A DNA stretch of 64,000 bases from Paraglaciecola mesophila (GTDB lineage Bacteria > Pseudomonadota > Gammaproteobacteria > Enterobacterales > Alteromonadaceae), in contig NZ_CP047656.1 of the NCBI RefSeq assembly GCF_009906955.1, forward strand, positions 3,409,001 through 3,473,000, read 5' to 3'. Of the stretch, positions 46,163-55,831 are shown in pieces. The notes under the pieces were generated by a model, which did not search any database, was not told the origin of the DNA, and was given only the letters and a program-made list of their open reading frames with translations. A program made the position numbers and the translations under genes. How positions within the stretch are numbered: the first letter of the stretch is position 1; every line of letters starts with the position of its first letter.

Positions 46163-47080
46163 ATGCTCTCCCCTTTTGATGCACGTCGTTCTCATCAAGA
46201 GACCCAGTATGTAGGGAGGTTTGCGCCTTCTCCTTCTGGGCCATTACATTTGGGCTCACTTGTGGCCGCGTTAGGTAGTTATCTACGGGCTAGGCAAATG
46301 GATGGTAAATGGCTCTTACGAATTGAAGATATTGATCCGCCGCGAGAGCAAGCAAATGCTGATGAACTCATAAAAGAAACCTTGGTACGTCACGGTTTGT
46401 TATGGGATGAAGATGTTATTTATCAACATAATAGTCATGAGCGTTATGAGCAAGCGCTTAAATATTTGCGGGTCAACGGTCATTGTTATTTTTGTCAATG
46501 TACTCGCAAACAGCGGCTTGCCAATCCGAAAGGACAGCCTTGTGCATGCGCCCAGTTAGCATTGAGCCCTCAGGGCAGCGCAACCGTTCTTCGAAATACC
46601 GTTGCTGTGCACGAAATCGATGATCTAGCGCTTGGGCGTGTTTCTTTTGAAGAGCAGAGTAAAGACGACTTTATCTTAAGGCGAAAAGATGGACTTTACG
46701 CTTACCAATTAGCTGTGGTGGTAGATGATATTGCGTCAGGAGTAACTGAAGTCGTGCGTGGCGCGGATATCTTACCCGCTACTGCTTATCAACTTGCCCT
46801 ATATAACCTGTTTGCACAGCCTGCTCCCGCATACGTACATTTACCGCTAGTGATGGGGGACAATGGTCAAAAGTTAAGTAAACAAAATCATGCCCCCCCA
46901 TTAAATAATGAGCTCGCATCCAGTAATTTGTGCACGGCATTAGAAACATTAGGTTTGCGTGTGCCAAGTCATTTAAACAACGCCCCGGTAACAGATATTT
47001 TAGACTTTGCAGTGCATAACTGGAGCGTGGCGCTTACAGCTGATAATCCGCATGCGTTTGACAATAGAATTGACGCGTAA
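46163..47080 (+). CDS. gluQ: Glutamyl-Q tRNA(Asp) synthetase
   Basis: Transfers activated glutamate to queuosine in tRNA(Asp). The protein has 305 aa, resembling the catalytic core of GluRS without an anticodon domain: FAPSPSGPLHLGSL (HIGH-like) near residues 21-34, a Cys-rich zinc site (CYFCQC and CACA) and KLSKQ replacing KMSKS. It is downstream of dksA and upstream of pcnB, the conserved order. Confidence 0.94.
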   Translation: MLSPFDARRSHQETQYVGRFAPSPSGPLHLGSLVAALGSYLRARQMDGKWLLRIEDIDPPREQANADELIKETLVRHGLLWDEDVIYQHNSHERYEQALKYLRVNGHCYFCQCTRKQRLANPKGQPCACAQLALSPQGSATVLRNTVAVHEIDDLALGRVSFEEQSKDDFILRRKDGLYAYQLAVVVDDIASGVTEVVRGADILPATAYQLALYNLFAQPAPAYVHLPLVMGDNGQKLSKQNHAPPLNNELASSNLCTALETLGLRVPSHLNNAPVTDILDFAVHNWSVALTADNPHAFDNRIDA

Positions 47081-47146
47081 GACAGGTTATGATCCGACGC
47101 GTTAAACACCCTGCTTTGGGTAGTCCTTTATATTGGAGCTGAACTT

Positions 47147-48532
47147 ATTATTTCTCGCGTAATCAACAAGGTTAAAGAGGCGTTTAAAAGCACGCCGAGC
47201 ACAGCTAAAACCACTCTTGTTGCCAACATTATTCCCCGTGCTGAACATCCGGTATCACGTAGCGACATTAGTGATAATGCGTTAAAGGTGTTATATCGCC
47301 TACATAACAATGGCTATCAGGCCTTTTTGGTTGGTGGTTGTGTGCGTGATATTTTACTTGGAAAGAAACCTAAAGATTTTGACGTGACCACAGATGCGAC
47401 ACCAGAGCAGGTCAAAGAACTGTTTAGAAACTGTCGACTGATTGGACGCCGATTTCGTTTAGCACATGTTGTATTTGGTCGAGAAATTATCGAGGTTGCT
47501 ACATTTCGTGGTCATCATCCAAGCCAAGATGAGGATAGCAAAGGGCAAAATTTAAGTAAGCAAAGTGATCACGGTCAACTATTGCGCGACAATGTATTTG
47601 GCAGCATTGAAGAAGATGCGGAGCGTCGTGATTTTACGGTCAATGCGATGTATTACAATATCGCTGACTACAGTATCCATGATTTTGCCAATGGCATGCA
47701 GGCGGTTAAAAATCGTCAGATCACTATGATTGGCGACCCCGCTACGCGCTATCGTGAAGATCCCGTGCGTATGCTTCGTGCAGTGCGGTTCTCGGTAAAA
47801 CTAGGTATGAAAATAAGCCCAGAAACGGCTAAGCCCATACACGAATTAGCCCCTTTGATGGCGAATATTCCGCCGGCACGCTTGTTTGAAGAGGTGTTAA
47901 AGTTGTTGCTGTCAGGGCAAGGCCTTGAAACGTATAAGCTACTCAATGAGTTTGGATTGTTTGAGCAGTTGTTCCCGCAATTAGCACCATTACTGAAATC
48001 GCAAAATAGCCGTGAGCTTGCGTTTATCGAGCAGGTGCTAATGAATACGGATAACCGTATTAATTCGGATATGAAAGTGACACCCGCGTTCATTTTTGCA
48101 GCGTTGTTGTGGTACCCGCTAGAAGAGCGTTGTCAGCAGCATATGGTGGAAGGTGGCTTAAATCACTTTGATGCATTTAATTTGGCACTGAGCGATGTGT
48201 TACATCGCCAAATTCAACGCATTATGATCCCGAAGCGCTTTACGATTACCGTACGTGAGATTTGGCAATTACAACAACGCTTGCCAAAGCGTTACGGGCG
48301 TAGGGCATTTCAGATGCTTGAACACCCCAAATTTAGAGCTGCCTATGACTTCTTGTTAATACGCGGGCAAATTGAAGGTGGGGAGTTACTTACGCTAGCC
48401 CAGTGGTGGACTGACTTTCAGAATGTTAACCCTGAGCAGCGTCAAGGTATGTTGAAAACCTTGCGCGACAAAGAAGGCGGCCCACCTAAACGCAGAAGTC
48501 GCTATAGAGGCAAGAAGAAAGCCGCCCAATGA
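47147..48532 (+). CDS. pcnB: Poly(A) polymerase I, with probable AUU start codon
   Basis: Adds 3' poly(A) tails that mark RNA for decay. The catalytic head reads LVGGCVRDILLGKKPKDFDV and the C-terminus is basic (RRSRYRGKKKA). The first ordinary start in frame (GTG 47288) is too late, because conserved residues (IIPRAEHPVSRSDISDNALKV) are encoded upstream of it, back to an in-frame TGA at 47090. No ATG, GTG or TTG lies in between. ATT at 47147 has GGAG 8 nt upstream and encodes (M)ISRV, matching the E. coli protein (M)FTRV, which is itself known to start at AUU. The length is then about 461 aa. The stop overlaps folK by 4 bp. Confidence 0.88.
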   Translation: MISRVINKVKEAFKSTPSTAKTTLVANIIPRAEHPVSRSDISDNALKVLYRLHNNGYQAFLVGGCVRDILLGKKPKDFDVTTDATPEQVKELFRNCRLIGRRFRLAHVVFGREIIEVATFRGHHPSQDEDSKGQNLSKQSDHGQLLRDNVFGSIEEDAERRDFTVNAMYYNIADYSIHDFANGMQAVKNRQITMIGDPATRYREDPVRMLRAVRFSVKLGMKISPETAKPIHELAPLMANIPPARLFEEVLKLLLSGQGLETYKLLNEFGLFEQLFPQLAPLLKSQNSRELAFIEQVLMNTDNRINSDMKVTPAFIFAALLWYPLEERCQQHMVEGGLNHFDAFNLALSDVLHRQIQRIMIPKRFTITVREIWQLQQRLPKRYGRRAFQMLEHPKFRAAYDFLLIRGQIEGGELLTLAQWWTDFQNVNPEQRQGMLKTLRDKEGGPPKRRSRYRGKKKAAQ

Positions 48533-49017
48533 ACCAAGTTTATGTTGGGTTAGGGAGTAATTTAGCCCAGCCAGAACAACAAATAAAAGATGCATTAAGA
48601 GCAATTGCATCATTGCCTAGCACTAGCGTAACTGCCACGTCGAGCTTGTATGTGAGTCGACCTATGGGGCCGCAAGACCAACCTAGTTATGTTAACGCAG
48701 TGCTTGGGGGGCAAACTGAAATGCAACCTGTTGAATTTCTTCATTGCTTACAAAAAATTGAAGGTGAACATGGTCGTGAGCGGAAAGCTGAGCGCTGGGG
48801 GCCGCGTACCTTAGACTTGGATATTCTACTTTTTGGCAATCAAGTTATTGATTCTGTTGAACTTACCGTTCCACATTACGGCATGGGTGAACGCGAATTC
48901 GTCTTGTATCCTCTACATGAAATAGCCCCAAAATTACACCTTCCAAACGGTACTAAATTGAGCGAAATGCTCAATAATTGCCCTCTCAATGGGTTGGAAA
49001 AACTCCCCTATAAATGA
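48529..49017 (+). CDS. folK: HPPK, 2-amino-4-hydroxy-6-hydroxymethyldihydropteridine pyrophosphokinase
   Basis: Transfers pyrophosphate from ATP to hydroxymethyldihydropterin in folate synthesis. The protein has 162 aa: YVGLGSNLAQPEQQI at the N-terminus and the signature RWGPRTLDLDILLFG with the Mg-binding Asp pair. ATG overlaps the pcnB stop (ATGA). It precedes panBC, completing the pcnB-folK-panB-panC block. Confidence 0.95.
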   Translation: MNQVYVGLGSNLAQPEQQIKDALRAIASLPSTSVTATSSLYVSRPMGPQDQPSYVNAVLGGQTEMQPVEFLHCLQKIEGEHGRERKAERWGPRTLDLDILLFGNQVIDSVELTVPHYGMGEREFVLYPLHEIAPKLHLPNGTKLSEMLNNCPLNGLEKLPYK

Positions 49018-49103
49018 GTGTGATAGAAATCCGTTAAAAAATCAGTATAGTGCCTGATTTACTCAAGCTCTATTTAGTGTTCATCGTACTGGAGTGATTC
49101 AAA

Positions 49104-49901
49104 ATGAAAAAAGTCACAACTTCCACGTTGTTAAAAATGAAGCAACAAAGCGAAAAAATTAGTGCGCTTACCGCATATGATGCGAGCTTCTCAAAGCTGT
49201 TTGATGAGCAAGGGATAGACGTACTGTTAATTGGCGATTCATTAGGCATGGTATTACAAGGCTGTGATGACACATTAGGCGTCAGCATTGATGATGTGGC
49301 GTATCATACGCGCGCCGTGCGTAAAGGGGTTGAGCGGGCATTTGTCATCGCAGATATGCCGTTTATGTCTTACTCCACCCCAGAACAAACTTACTTGAAT
49401 GCTGCAAAGCTAATGGCTGCTGGGGCGAGCATGGTAAAGCTTGAAGGTGGGCGCTGGTTACTTGACAGTATAAAGGGATTGAACGAACGCGGTGTGCCAG
49501 TGTGTGGTCATTTGGGGTTAACGCCTCAGTCGGTGCATGTTTTTGGTGGTTTTAAAGTGCAGGGCCGTGATGATCTGCAAGCAGAGCAAATGCTCGAGCA
49601 AGCCAAAGAAATGGCGGCAGCTGGGATTCAGCTTCTGGTACTAGAATGCGTACCAACGGAGTTAGCTGGAGCTATTTCTCAAGCCGTGGATATTCCTGTG
49701 ATCGGTATAGGTGCTGGCGCCGAAACCGACGGACAAATTTTAGTGATGCATGACATGTTTGGTATTAGCGCCAATTACATGCCGAAATTTTCAAAAAACT
49801 ACCTTCAAGAAACGGGCGATATGCGCACAGCGGTCAGTCAGTATATTGAAGAAGTGAAAGACGGCTCTTTCCCGTCTGAAGCCCATAGTTTCAGTAAGTG
49901 A
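49104..49901 (+). CDS. panB: Ketopantoate hydroxymethyltransferase
   Basis: Makes ketopantoate from alpha-ketoisovalerate and methylene-tetrahydrofolate, the first committed step of pantothenate synthesis. The protein has 265 aa: [31 protein letters not shown] at the N-terminus, VKLEGG, and the catalytic Glu region [20 protein letters not shown]. It is 7 bp upstream of panC. Confidence 0.96.
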   Translation: MKKVTTSTLLKMKQQSEKISALTAYDASFSKLFDEQGIDVLLIGDSLGMVLQGCDDTLGVSIDDVAYHTRAVRKGVERAFVIADMPFMSYSTPEQTYLNAAKLMAAGASMVKLEGGRWLLDSIKGLNERGVPVCGHLGLTPQSVHVFGGFKVQGRDDLQAEQMLEQAKEMAAAGIQLLVLECVPTELAGAISQAVDIPVIGIGAGAETDGQILVMHDMFGISANYMPKFSKNYLQETGDMRTAVSQYIEEVKDGSFPSEAHSFSK

Positions 49902-49908
49902 GTTCAGT

Positions 49909-50760
49909 ATGCGAGTGATCAGTAATATTGCCAGCTTGCGCGATGTGCGTCGTAGCTGGCAGGCAGATTCTAAAGTGATTGCCTTTGTTCCTACCATGGG
50001 TAATTTACATCAAGGCCATCTTAATTTGGTAAAAGAAGCCAAATTAAAAGCCGATGTCGTTGTGGTCTCGATCTTTGTCAACCCGTTACAGTTTGGACCG
50101 GATGAGGACTTAGAAGCCTACCCACGTACTTTAGAGAATGACCGCAAAGTGCTCAGTGAGATGGGAGTAGACGTGCTTTTTACTCCTCAAGTGAAAGATA
50201 TTTATTCACGTGGCCTTGAGCAGCAGACCTTTGTCGAAGTGCCGGGGATTTCCTACATGATTTGCGGTGCCAGTCGACCAGGGCATTTTCGCGGTGTGGC
50301 GACTATCGTTTGTAAGTTGTTCAACATGGTTCAGCCGAACATGGCGTTTTTCGGTGAAAAAGACTTTCAGCAATTGCAGGTCATCAAAGCCATGGTTACA
50401 GACTTATCCATGAATTTAACCGTGCATGGGGTTAAGACGACCCGTGAAGATGATGGTTTAGCGATGAGCTCGCGCAATCAATACTTGAGTACTGAACAGC
50501 GTGCGCTTGCTCCGACTTTGTATTCACGATTACTGGAAATGCAAGACAAAATAGAATCCGGGCGCCGTGACTTTTCGCGTATCACCAGTGAATGTTGTGA
50601 GCAGCTTGCACAAGCTGGGTTTAGCATCGATTACATCGAGATCCGCTCTGCGGATACGCTTTTGCAGCCAGGACATGAAGAAACAAACGTGGTTATCTTA
50701 GCGGCCGCGTTTTTAGGTCGTACACGTCTAATTGATAACCTGCAAGTGTCGTTAACCTAA
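49909..50760 (+). CDS. panC: Pantothenate synthetase
   Basis: ATP-dependent condensation of pantoate and beta-alanine. The protein has 283 aa: [14 protein letters not shown] (HIGH-like ATP site), [18 protein letters not shown] and [11 protein letters not shown] are all family signatures, with MSSRNQYL as the KMSKS-like element. It is followed by a strong terminator. Confidence 0.96.
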   Translation: MRVISNIASLRDVRRSWQADSKVIAFVPTMGNLHQGHLNLVKEAKLKADVVVVSIFVNPLQFGPDEDLEAYPRTLENDRKVLSEMGVDVLFTPQVKDIYSRGLEQQTFVEVPGISYMICGASRPGHFRGVATIVCKLFNMVQPNMAFFGEKDFQQLQVIKAMVTDLSMNLTVHGVKTTREDDGLAMSSRNQYLSTEQRALAPTLYSRLLEMQDKIESGRRDFSRITSECCEQLAQAGFSIDYIEIRSADTLLQPGHEETNVVILAAAFLGRTRLIDNLQVSLT

Positions 50761-50788
50761 CCGCTTATACTGCTTATTGGTATAAACA

Positions 50789-50824
50789 AAAAAGGCCGTT
50801 AGTGAATGCTAACGGCCTTTTTAT
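50789..50824. terminator. Bidirectional terminator between panC and panP
   Basis: A perfect 14 bp stem (50789-50802 with 50809-50822, core AGGCCGTTAG/CTAACGGCCT) flanked by A-tract and T-tract, so it can stop both convergent transcripts. Confidence 0.92.
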
Positions 50825-50841
50825 TTAGTTATAACAACAAC

Positions 50842-52464
50842 TCATTGGGTGACTTTTTCTGTCAGCTCAGCCCAATTTTGACTTTTGCTAGCTATCGCTA
50901 CCTGTTCATCAAGTATATTCTGCAAGTCGTTTTCCGTGGTCAACGGGTTAGCCAATACCACACGAAACACCGTCATGGTTTGCTCGCCATAGGTTTGGGT
51001 TTGTAAACGAGTACGTGATACAAATGATTTACCTGCTTCACGTTGTTGTTTTTGCACATAGACAGTGAGCTTATCGAGCTTCTCGTTAAAGTGAGGGCTT
51101 AATGACGGATCAGCTTTGATCTGTTGCTGCACTTCCTGCGGGTTAACCCGATAAGTTAGCAAAGACAAGGTAGGAGGAGTGATCAATTCAAAGTCAGGGT
51201 GTGATTGGATCATACGCGCGAAAATTTTGGCTTTTTCGATGCTTTGGTTAATCAATAACTCGTACCCCTGGCGACCAAATATATGCAAAGACGCATATAC
51301 CATCATGGCCATGCCGTTACGCGAACCTTCTAGCGTGGTGGCACCTAAATCTTTTGAGCCAGCGCGCAATATGTAGTTAGCATGGTGGCGCACAGCATTA
51401 CTGTCGTTAGGATCTTTAAATAACACCATACCTGCGCCCATTGGCACGTACATTTGCTTGTGTGCGTCTATGGTGACGGAATCGGCGCGCTGGATCCCTT
51501 TAAGGATATTTCTATGGGTGCTTGAGAAAAGCGTGGCTCCGCCCCAAGCGGCATCCACATGGAAATGACACCCTAATTCTTGAGCAACATCAGCAAGCTC
51601 GTCGAGTGGATCAACATGCCCCGTCTCTGTTGTGCCCGCTACGCCGACAATACTGAGGATTTTATTGCCTTGTTCAGCGTATTGTTTACCAAACGCTAAT
51701 GCTTTTTCTGGGGACAAGCGTTGAGTCGGGCAATCTAACGTGATGAGCTGTTCACGACCTAAACCGAGTAAGTCCACCGACTTTGACAGGGAATAATGGC
51801 CTCGGCGTGAAGATAAAATTGCCATTTTTTTATAGCCGTAATGAGCTAAACCAGCGGCTAAACCTTCTCTGGCAACCCCTTTAAATACACCGTCGGCGGC
51901 TAAGGCTTTATTCCGTGCTACCCACAGCGCGGTAACATTGGCTATGGTGCCACCAGAGCAGAACGCTCCTAAGGCGTGGTTCGCACTGTGTAAATACGTA
52001 TTGTAGAACTCACTGTCTTGGGCATACACAAGTTCGTGCATCATACCCAACACTTGACGCTCTAAAGGCGTAAAGGCTTTAGAGGTTTCGATTTTGACCA
52101 AATTTTGATTCAAGCCAACTAACAATTTAGCTAACGATAAATGAAAATACGGTAAGGCAGATGTCATGTGCCCGATAAATGTTGGCGAATAGGTATTAAC
52201 TGAATTAGCGACTAGTTTTTCAAGTAAATTCGCAGCGTGCTCAGACACAAACTCTGGATGTTCGGGCACATTAAATTCAGCAAAACTTTGTTCTATTTGC
52301 TCAAGTGACGTGACTTTCGTTACCACGTGTTGAGACAAAAAGTCAGCCAAGTTATCTGACAGATGCTGCTCAATCTGAGCTAACTTAGAATCTTTACCTT
52401 CAGGCATGGTAAACACTCTAAACAAATGCTCTAAACTGACTTCAGCTACGGCCACGCTTGACAC
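50842..52464 (-). CDS. panP: PLP-dependent aspartate 1-decarboxylase PanP
   Basis: Group II pyridoxal-phosphate decarboxylase of about 540 aa with the PLP lysine in TIDAHKQMYVP, GGTIANVTALWVARN and HVDAAWGGA motifs. It resembles PanP of Vibrio/Alteromonas, which makes beta-alanine from aspartate in place of pyruvoyl PanD. It lies beside panB and panC, which need exactly this product, and no panD is seen. The start is GTG at 52464 or, better placed with AAGAGG, GTG at 52455. It could alternatively be a glutamate or tyrosine-type decarboxylase, but context argues for PanP. Confidence 0.85.
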   Translation of the reverse strand: MSSVAVAEVSLEHLFRVFTMPEGKDSKLAQIEQHLSDNLADFLSQHVVTKVTSLEQIEQSFAEFNVPEHPEFVSEHAANLLEKLVANSVNTYSPTFIGHMTSALPYFHLSLAKLLVGLNQNLVKIETSKAFTPLERQVLGMMHELVYAQDSEFYNTYLHSANHALGAFCSGGTIANVTALWVARNKALAADGVFKGVAREGLAAGLAHYGYKKMAILSSRRGHYSLSKSVDLLGLGREQLITLDCPTQRLSPEKALAFGKQYAEQGNKILSIVGVAGTTETGHVDPLDELADVAQELGCHFHVDAAWGGATLFSSTHRNILKGIQRADSVTIDAHKQMYVPMGAGMVLFKDPNDSNAVRHHANYILRAGSKDLGATTLEGSRNGMAMMVYASLHIFGRQGYELLINQSIEKAKIFARMIQSHPDFELITPPTLSLLTYRVNPQEVQQQIKADPSLSPHFNEKLDKLTVYVQKQQREAGKSFVSRTRLQTQTYGEQTMTVFRVVLANPLTTENDLQNILDEQVAIASKSQNWAELTEKVTQ

Positions 52465-52675
52465 CTCTTATGAAAACTTTCAGGTCGCGAACTTTACATT
52501 AATTTTCCAGCTAGACCAACATAAACCCCCAGTTTATGCTGGGCTATAGTGACTATTTGACGACTAATTTAAGGTAACAGAGTGTGTAAAGGGATGCTAC
52601 ATACAATAAAGTGCCTGAAAGTTGTTCAATTCAGCCTAGCCATTAGGAACTAACTTGCTATAGTATAAAGAAAAA

Positions 52676-53401
52676 ATGCTGTCTATTATGAAAGTTTCTC
52701 AAGTTACTGAAAGCTTCAACCCCGATAACGTTGTGCCGTTTTTTCAACCTATTATGGATTTAACAAATAATCAGGTTTGGCGTTACGAATGTTTAGCGCG
52801 CCTTATCACGTTCGGCGAGCGGCCTTTTATCCCTAGCGAATTTTTATATTTGGTCGACCGCCAAGAAAGTCGTTCACAATTAACGGAAACCATCTTTAAT
52901 CGCAGTGCCCAATACTTCCGTGAACGCAATATGCCATGGAATATCAACATCAGTCTGGCTGATATGCAAGATGAGAATATTCATCGATTTCTTACCGAAC
53001 AAGCCAGTAGTTACCCCAACCCCAAGCGGGTGGCATTAGAAGTCACCGCACAGAATGTGTTAGCGGATACAGACACATTTGCAACCTTTTCTGATTTGTG
53101 TAAAAAGCTTGGTTTGAGCTTATTCGTAGATAATATTGAACCCGATGTAACACAGGTAGAGCACTTGCTCGCTTTACCCATTAGCGGGTTAAAAATGTCA
53201 GGCCCGATTATGGCAGACCTTGCTCAGGATGAGCAGGCACAAGCTTTAATTAAATCCTTGTGTGCTAAAGGACAAAGTTTGAATATCGCCTTAGTGGCTC
53301 AGCATCTTGAGAGCGAAGCACAGCTTACCTTGCTGAAAAAACTTAATGTGCGCTACGCCCAAGGCTTTTACTTCAGTCAACCTAAGGCGCAGGCGCACTA
53401 A
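52676..53401 (+). CDS. EAL-domain protein, probably catalytically inactive
   Basis: Cytoplasmic stand-alone EAL-like protein of 241 aa. The EAL motif appears as ECLAR (about residues 38-42) and the fold continues with INISLADM, ALEVTAQN, LKMSGPI and QGFYFSQP. The DDFG metal site is replaced by DNIE, and the catalytic Glu segment VAEGVE reads VAQHLE. Hydrolysis of c-di-GMP is therefore unlikely; a binding or regulatory role is more plausible. The start may be ATG 52676 or 52688; there is no clear ribosome site and a TATAGT-like box lies only about 15 bp upstream of 52676, so a leaderless mRNA is possible. Confidence 0.8.
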   Translation: MLSIMKVSQVTESFNPDNVVPFFQPIMDLTNNQVWRYECLARLITFGERPFIPSEFLYLVDRQESRSQLTETIFNRSAQYFRERNMPWNINISLADMQDENIHRFLTEQASSYPNPKRVALEVTAQNVLADTDTFATFSDLCKKLGLSLFVDNIEPDVTQVEHLLALPISGLKMSGPIMADLAQDEQAQALIKSLCAKGQSLNIALVAQHLESEAQLTLLKKLNVRYAQGFYFSQPKAQAH

Positions 53402-53416
53402 CGCTTTCGCTGGTCA

Positions 53417-54094
53417 TTACAATTGGCTAATTACTTGCCAGCTATGTTGGCCGCTCGCCCAATATTTACGCTCGAAGGGCGTGATGGCTTGCGCATCATG
53501 GTATTGTTTCACCTCGCCATTAAAACCCGCTATTTCAAGGGCCAAAGCAAACTCCTGAACGTAAATTTGCCAGTTACTACGCACCTCAAGTTGCCCGCCT
53601 AGCTTAACAATCTCTGCAAACGCAGGACTGCCGTGCCAGCGTCTTTGTACATGAGCAGACTTAGGGTACGGATTGGGATACAACAAAAAGTGTTTACTTA
53701 AGCGCCATTTAGCCTGCACTGCTAAGCGCCAAAAGTCATTTAGATCCGCTCTTAGTATCAAAGCGTTATCTTGCTTTAAGCTGTAATGCTCATGCTTACC
53801 CACGCGATGGGCTGATTTGTCTACACCTATGACTTTTGCCTCTGGGTGCAGATTGGCAATATGGGTGGTACTTTCGCCCACCCCACAGCATGCGTCTAAT
53901 ATGAGCGGGCCTTGCCAATCACCTAGCCACTCTTGTGCCTGAGAAAAGGCCTGCAAAGTATGCTCAGTTAACGGGCGTTGGCTAGCATGCTGTAAATGAC
54001 GAGCAACCAAATCTGGTAGCTTTTCATGTACCCCAGTTTGGTTGCTTTCAATGTGCCGAGAATTACCCTCGGGCATAGAATTGTGGTTAATCAC
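53417..54094 (-). CDS. TrmB-like SAM-dependent methyltransferase
   Basis: Class I methyltransferase of up to 225 aa. LDACCGVGESTTHIA is the SAM motif (about residues 65-79), and LYPNPYPKSAHVQRRWHGSPAF closely resembles the PDPWPKKRHNKRR block of tRNA m7G46 methyltransferase, so it is a TrmB paralogue. The start is GTG 54094 with AGGTGG or ATG 54076. It is 14 bp after yadH and probably co-transcribed. The substrate may differ from that of canonical TrmB. Confidence 0.78.
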   Translation of the reverse strand: MINHNSMPEGNSRHIESNQTGVHEKLPDLVARHLQHASQRPLTEHTLQAFSQAQEWLGDWQGPLILDACCGVGESTTHIANLHPEAKVIGVDKSAHRVGKHEHYSLKQDNALILRADLNDFWRLAVQAKWRLSKHFLLYPNPYPKSAHVQRRWHGSPAFAEIVKLGGQLEVRSNWQIYVQEFALALEIAGFNGEVKQYHDAQAITPFERKYWASGQHSWQVISQL

Positions 54095-54108
54095 GTTTAC
54101 TATTCCAC

Positions 54109-54879
54109 CTAGCTTCTAATACCCACACCGCGATTAATCAGTGAGTAGGCAAAGCCAAGCAGCGCCACATTAAACACCACTAACAACCCTAGTGAGTACA
54201 TGTAGTCCACGTCAGAGACGCCTAAAAAACCATAACGGAAACCATTCACCATATACACGATAGGGTTGATTTTACTGACCCACTGCCAAAACTCAGGCAG
54301 TAAAGTGAGTGAATAAAATACCCCACCTAAATAGGTAAGGGGAGTTAGCACAAAAGTGGGTACCACGCTGATATCATCAAATGATTTGGCAAAGATGGCG
54401 TTAATTAAGCCCGCAGTGGCGAACAAAATTGAGGTTAACAACAAAGTAATAATGATAATCGGAATATTGTGTAGTGTGATATCAACAAACAACATAGATA
54501 CACAGGTCACGATAATACCGATGAGTATCGCTCGCGCGACCCCGCCGCCTACGAAGCCAGCGATAATCACCCAGTTGGGGATAGGCGCTACCAATAACTC
54601 TTCAATATTGTGCTGAAATTTAGCGCTGTAAAAAGAGGACGAGACATTCGAATAGGAGTTGGTGATCACCGCCATCATAATCAGCCCTGGCACGATAAAC
54701 TCCATATAACTGAAGCCACCCATTTGGCCGATGCGACTGCCAATCAAATTACCAAATATGACAAAATACAAGGACATGGTAATTGCTGGCGGCACCAAGG
54801 TTTGTATCCAAATACGCAAAAAACGAGTGCACTCTTTTATCCATAGCGTTTGCAGTGCAATCATAGTGCGACTACCCAT
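54109..54879 (-). CDS. yadH: ABC-2 type permease YadH
   Basis: Inner-membrane ABC-2 permease of 256 aa, the length of E. coli YadH, with six hydrophobic segments. LVPPAITMSLYFVIFGNLIGSRIG and the loop GFSYMEFIVPGLIMMAVI are diagnostic of YadH. ATG 54879 (AAGGAG 7 nt upstream) overlaps the yadG stop by 8 bp; longer frames are inside yadG. The transported substrate is not known. Confidence 0.92.
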   Translation of the reverse strand: MGSRTMIALQTLWIKECTRFLRIWIQTLVPPAITMSLYFVIFGNLIGSRIGQMGGFSYMEFIVPGLIMMAVITNSYSNVSSSFYSAKFQHNIEELLVAPIPNWVIIAGFVGGGVARAILIGIIVTCVSMLFVDITLHNIPIIIITLLLTSILFATAGLINAIFAKSFDDISVVPTFVLTPLTYLGGVFYSLTLLPEFWQWVSKINPIVYMVNGFRYGFLGVSDVDYMYSLGLLVVFNVALLGFAYSLINRGVGIRS

Positions 54880-55831
54880 TAGCGAGCTCCTTTTGTGTTT
54901 TTTTGTTGTTCGCAAGCTCTTCGCGGCCTGATTCAACCAAACGTACAAACAATTCTTCCAAACGGTTCGATTTGTTGCGCATGCTTAGTACTTGTATTTT
55001 TTGGCTAGATAGCTGCTCAAAGACGTTATTCAAACTTTCTTCTTTGGCCACATCCACTTCGAGTGTGTGTGCGTCAAGCAGACGATACTCGAAACCCGAC
55101 AGTGCAATGTTTTGATGCTCACCGGCCAGATCAAGAATAAAGGTTTCAATATTAAGCGTGGCCAATAGAGACTTCATACTGGTGTTTTGCACGATGACGC
55201 CTTTATCTATAATCGCGATATTGCGACACAACATTTCAGCTTCTTCAAGGTAGTGCGTGGTCAATATGATGGTGATCCCTTGCTCGTTAATCTCTTTGAG
55301 GAACGTCCACATTGAGCGGCGTATTTCAATGTCTACCCCAGCGGTCGGCTCATCCAAAATCAACATTCTGGGCTCATGCATGAGTGCCCGAGCAATCATT
55401 AAACGGCGCTTCATACCGCCAGATAGGTTACGCGCCGGTTGATTACGCTTTTCCCATAAATCTAACTGCTTAAGGTATTTTTCAGCCCGCTCTTTGGCAA
55501 CGTGGCGCGGCACACCGTAGTAGCCTGCTTGGTTGACTACAATTTGAAGCAGCGTCTCAAATTGATTGAAATTGAACTCCTGTGGTACCAAGCCAATACA
55601 TGATTTGGCTTCTACGGGATGGGTGTCTAATGAGTATTCGAATATGTCAGCAGTGCCACTGGTTTTATTCACTAGAGAACTGATAATGCCAATAGTGGTG
55701 GATTTGCCCGCGCCGTTTGGGCCGAGTAGGGCGAAAAAATCACCCTGCGTTACTTCTAAATTAATCCCATTCAGGGCTCGGGTACCACCTTTGTATACTT
55801 TGGTTAACCCTTTGATATTCAATGCATTCAT
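54872..55831 (-). CDS. yadG: ABC transporter ATPase YadG
   Basis: ATPase of 319 aa partnering YadH. Intact motifs: Walker A GPNGAGKST (about residues 38-46), signature LSGGMKRRLMIARAL, Walker B MLILDEPTAGVD and H-loop TTHYL. The C-terminal extension (about residues 220-319) contains the DNVF-like and leucine-rich segments seen in the YadG group. It is the first gene of the operon yadG-yadH-methyltransferase. Confidence 0.92.
   Translation of the reverse strand: MNALNIKGLTKVYKGGTRALNGINLEVTQGDFFALLGPNGAGKSTTIGIISSLVNKTSGTADIFEYSLDTHPVEAKSCIGLVPQEFNFNQFETLLQIVVNQAGYYGVPRHVAKERAEKYLKQLDLWEKRNQPARNLSGGMKRRLMIARALMHEPRMLILDEPTAGVDIEIRRSMWTFLKEINEQGITIILTTHYLEEAEMLCRNIAIIDKGVIVQNTSMKSLLATLNIETFILDLAGEHQNIALSGFEYRLLDAHTLEVDVAKEESLNNVFEQLSSQKIQVLSMRNKSNRLEELFVRLVESGREELANNKKTQKELANG

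Noticed and set aside
47288-48532. pcnB starting at GTG 47288
   Set aside because: Conserved family residues are encoded upstream in the same frame, so this start would truncate the protein.
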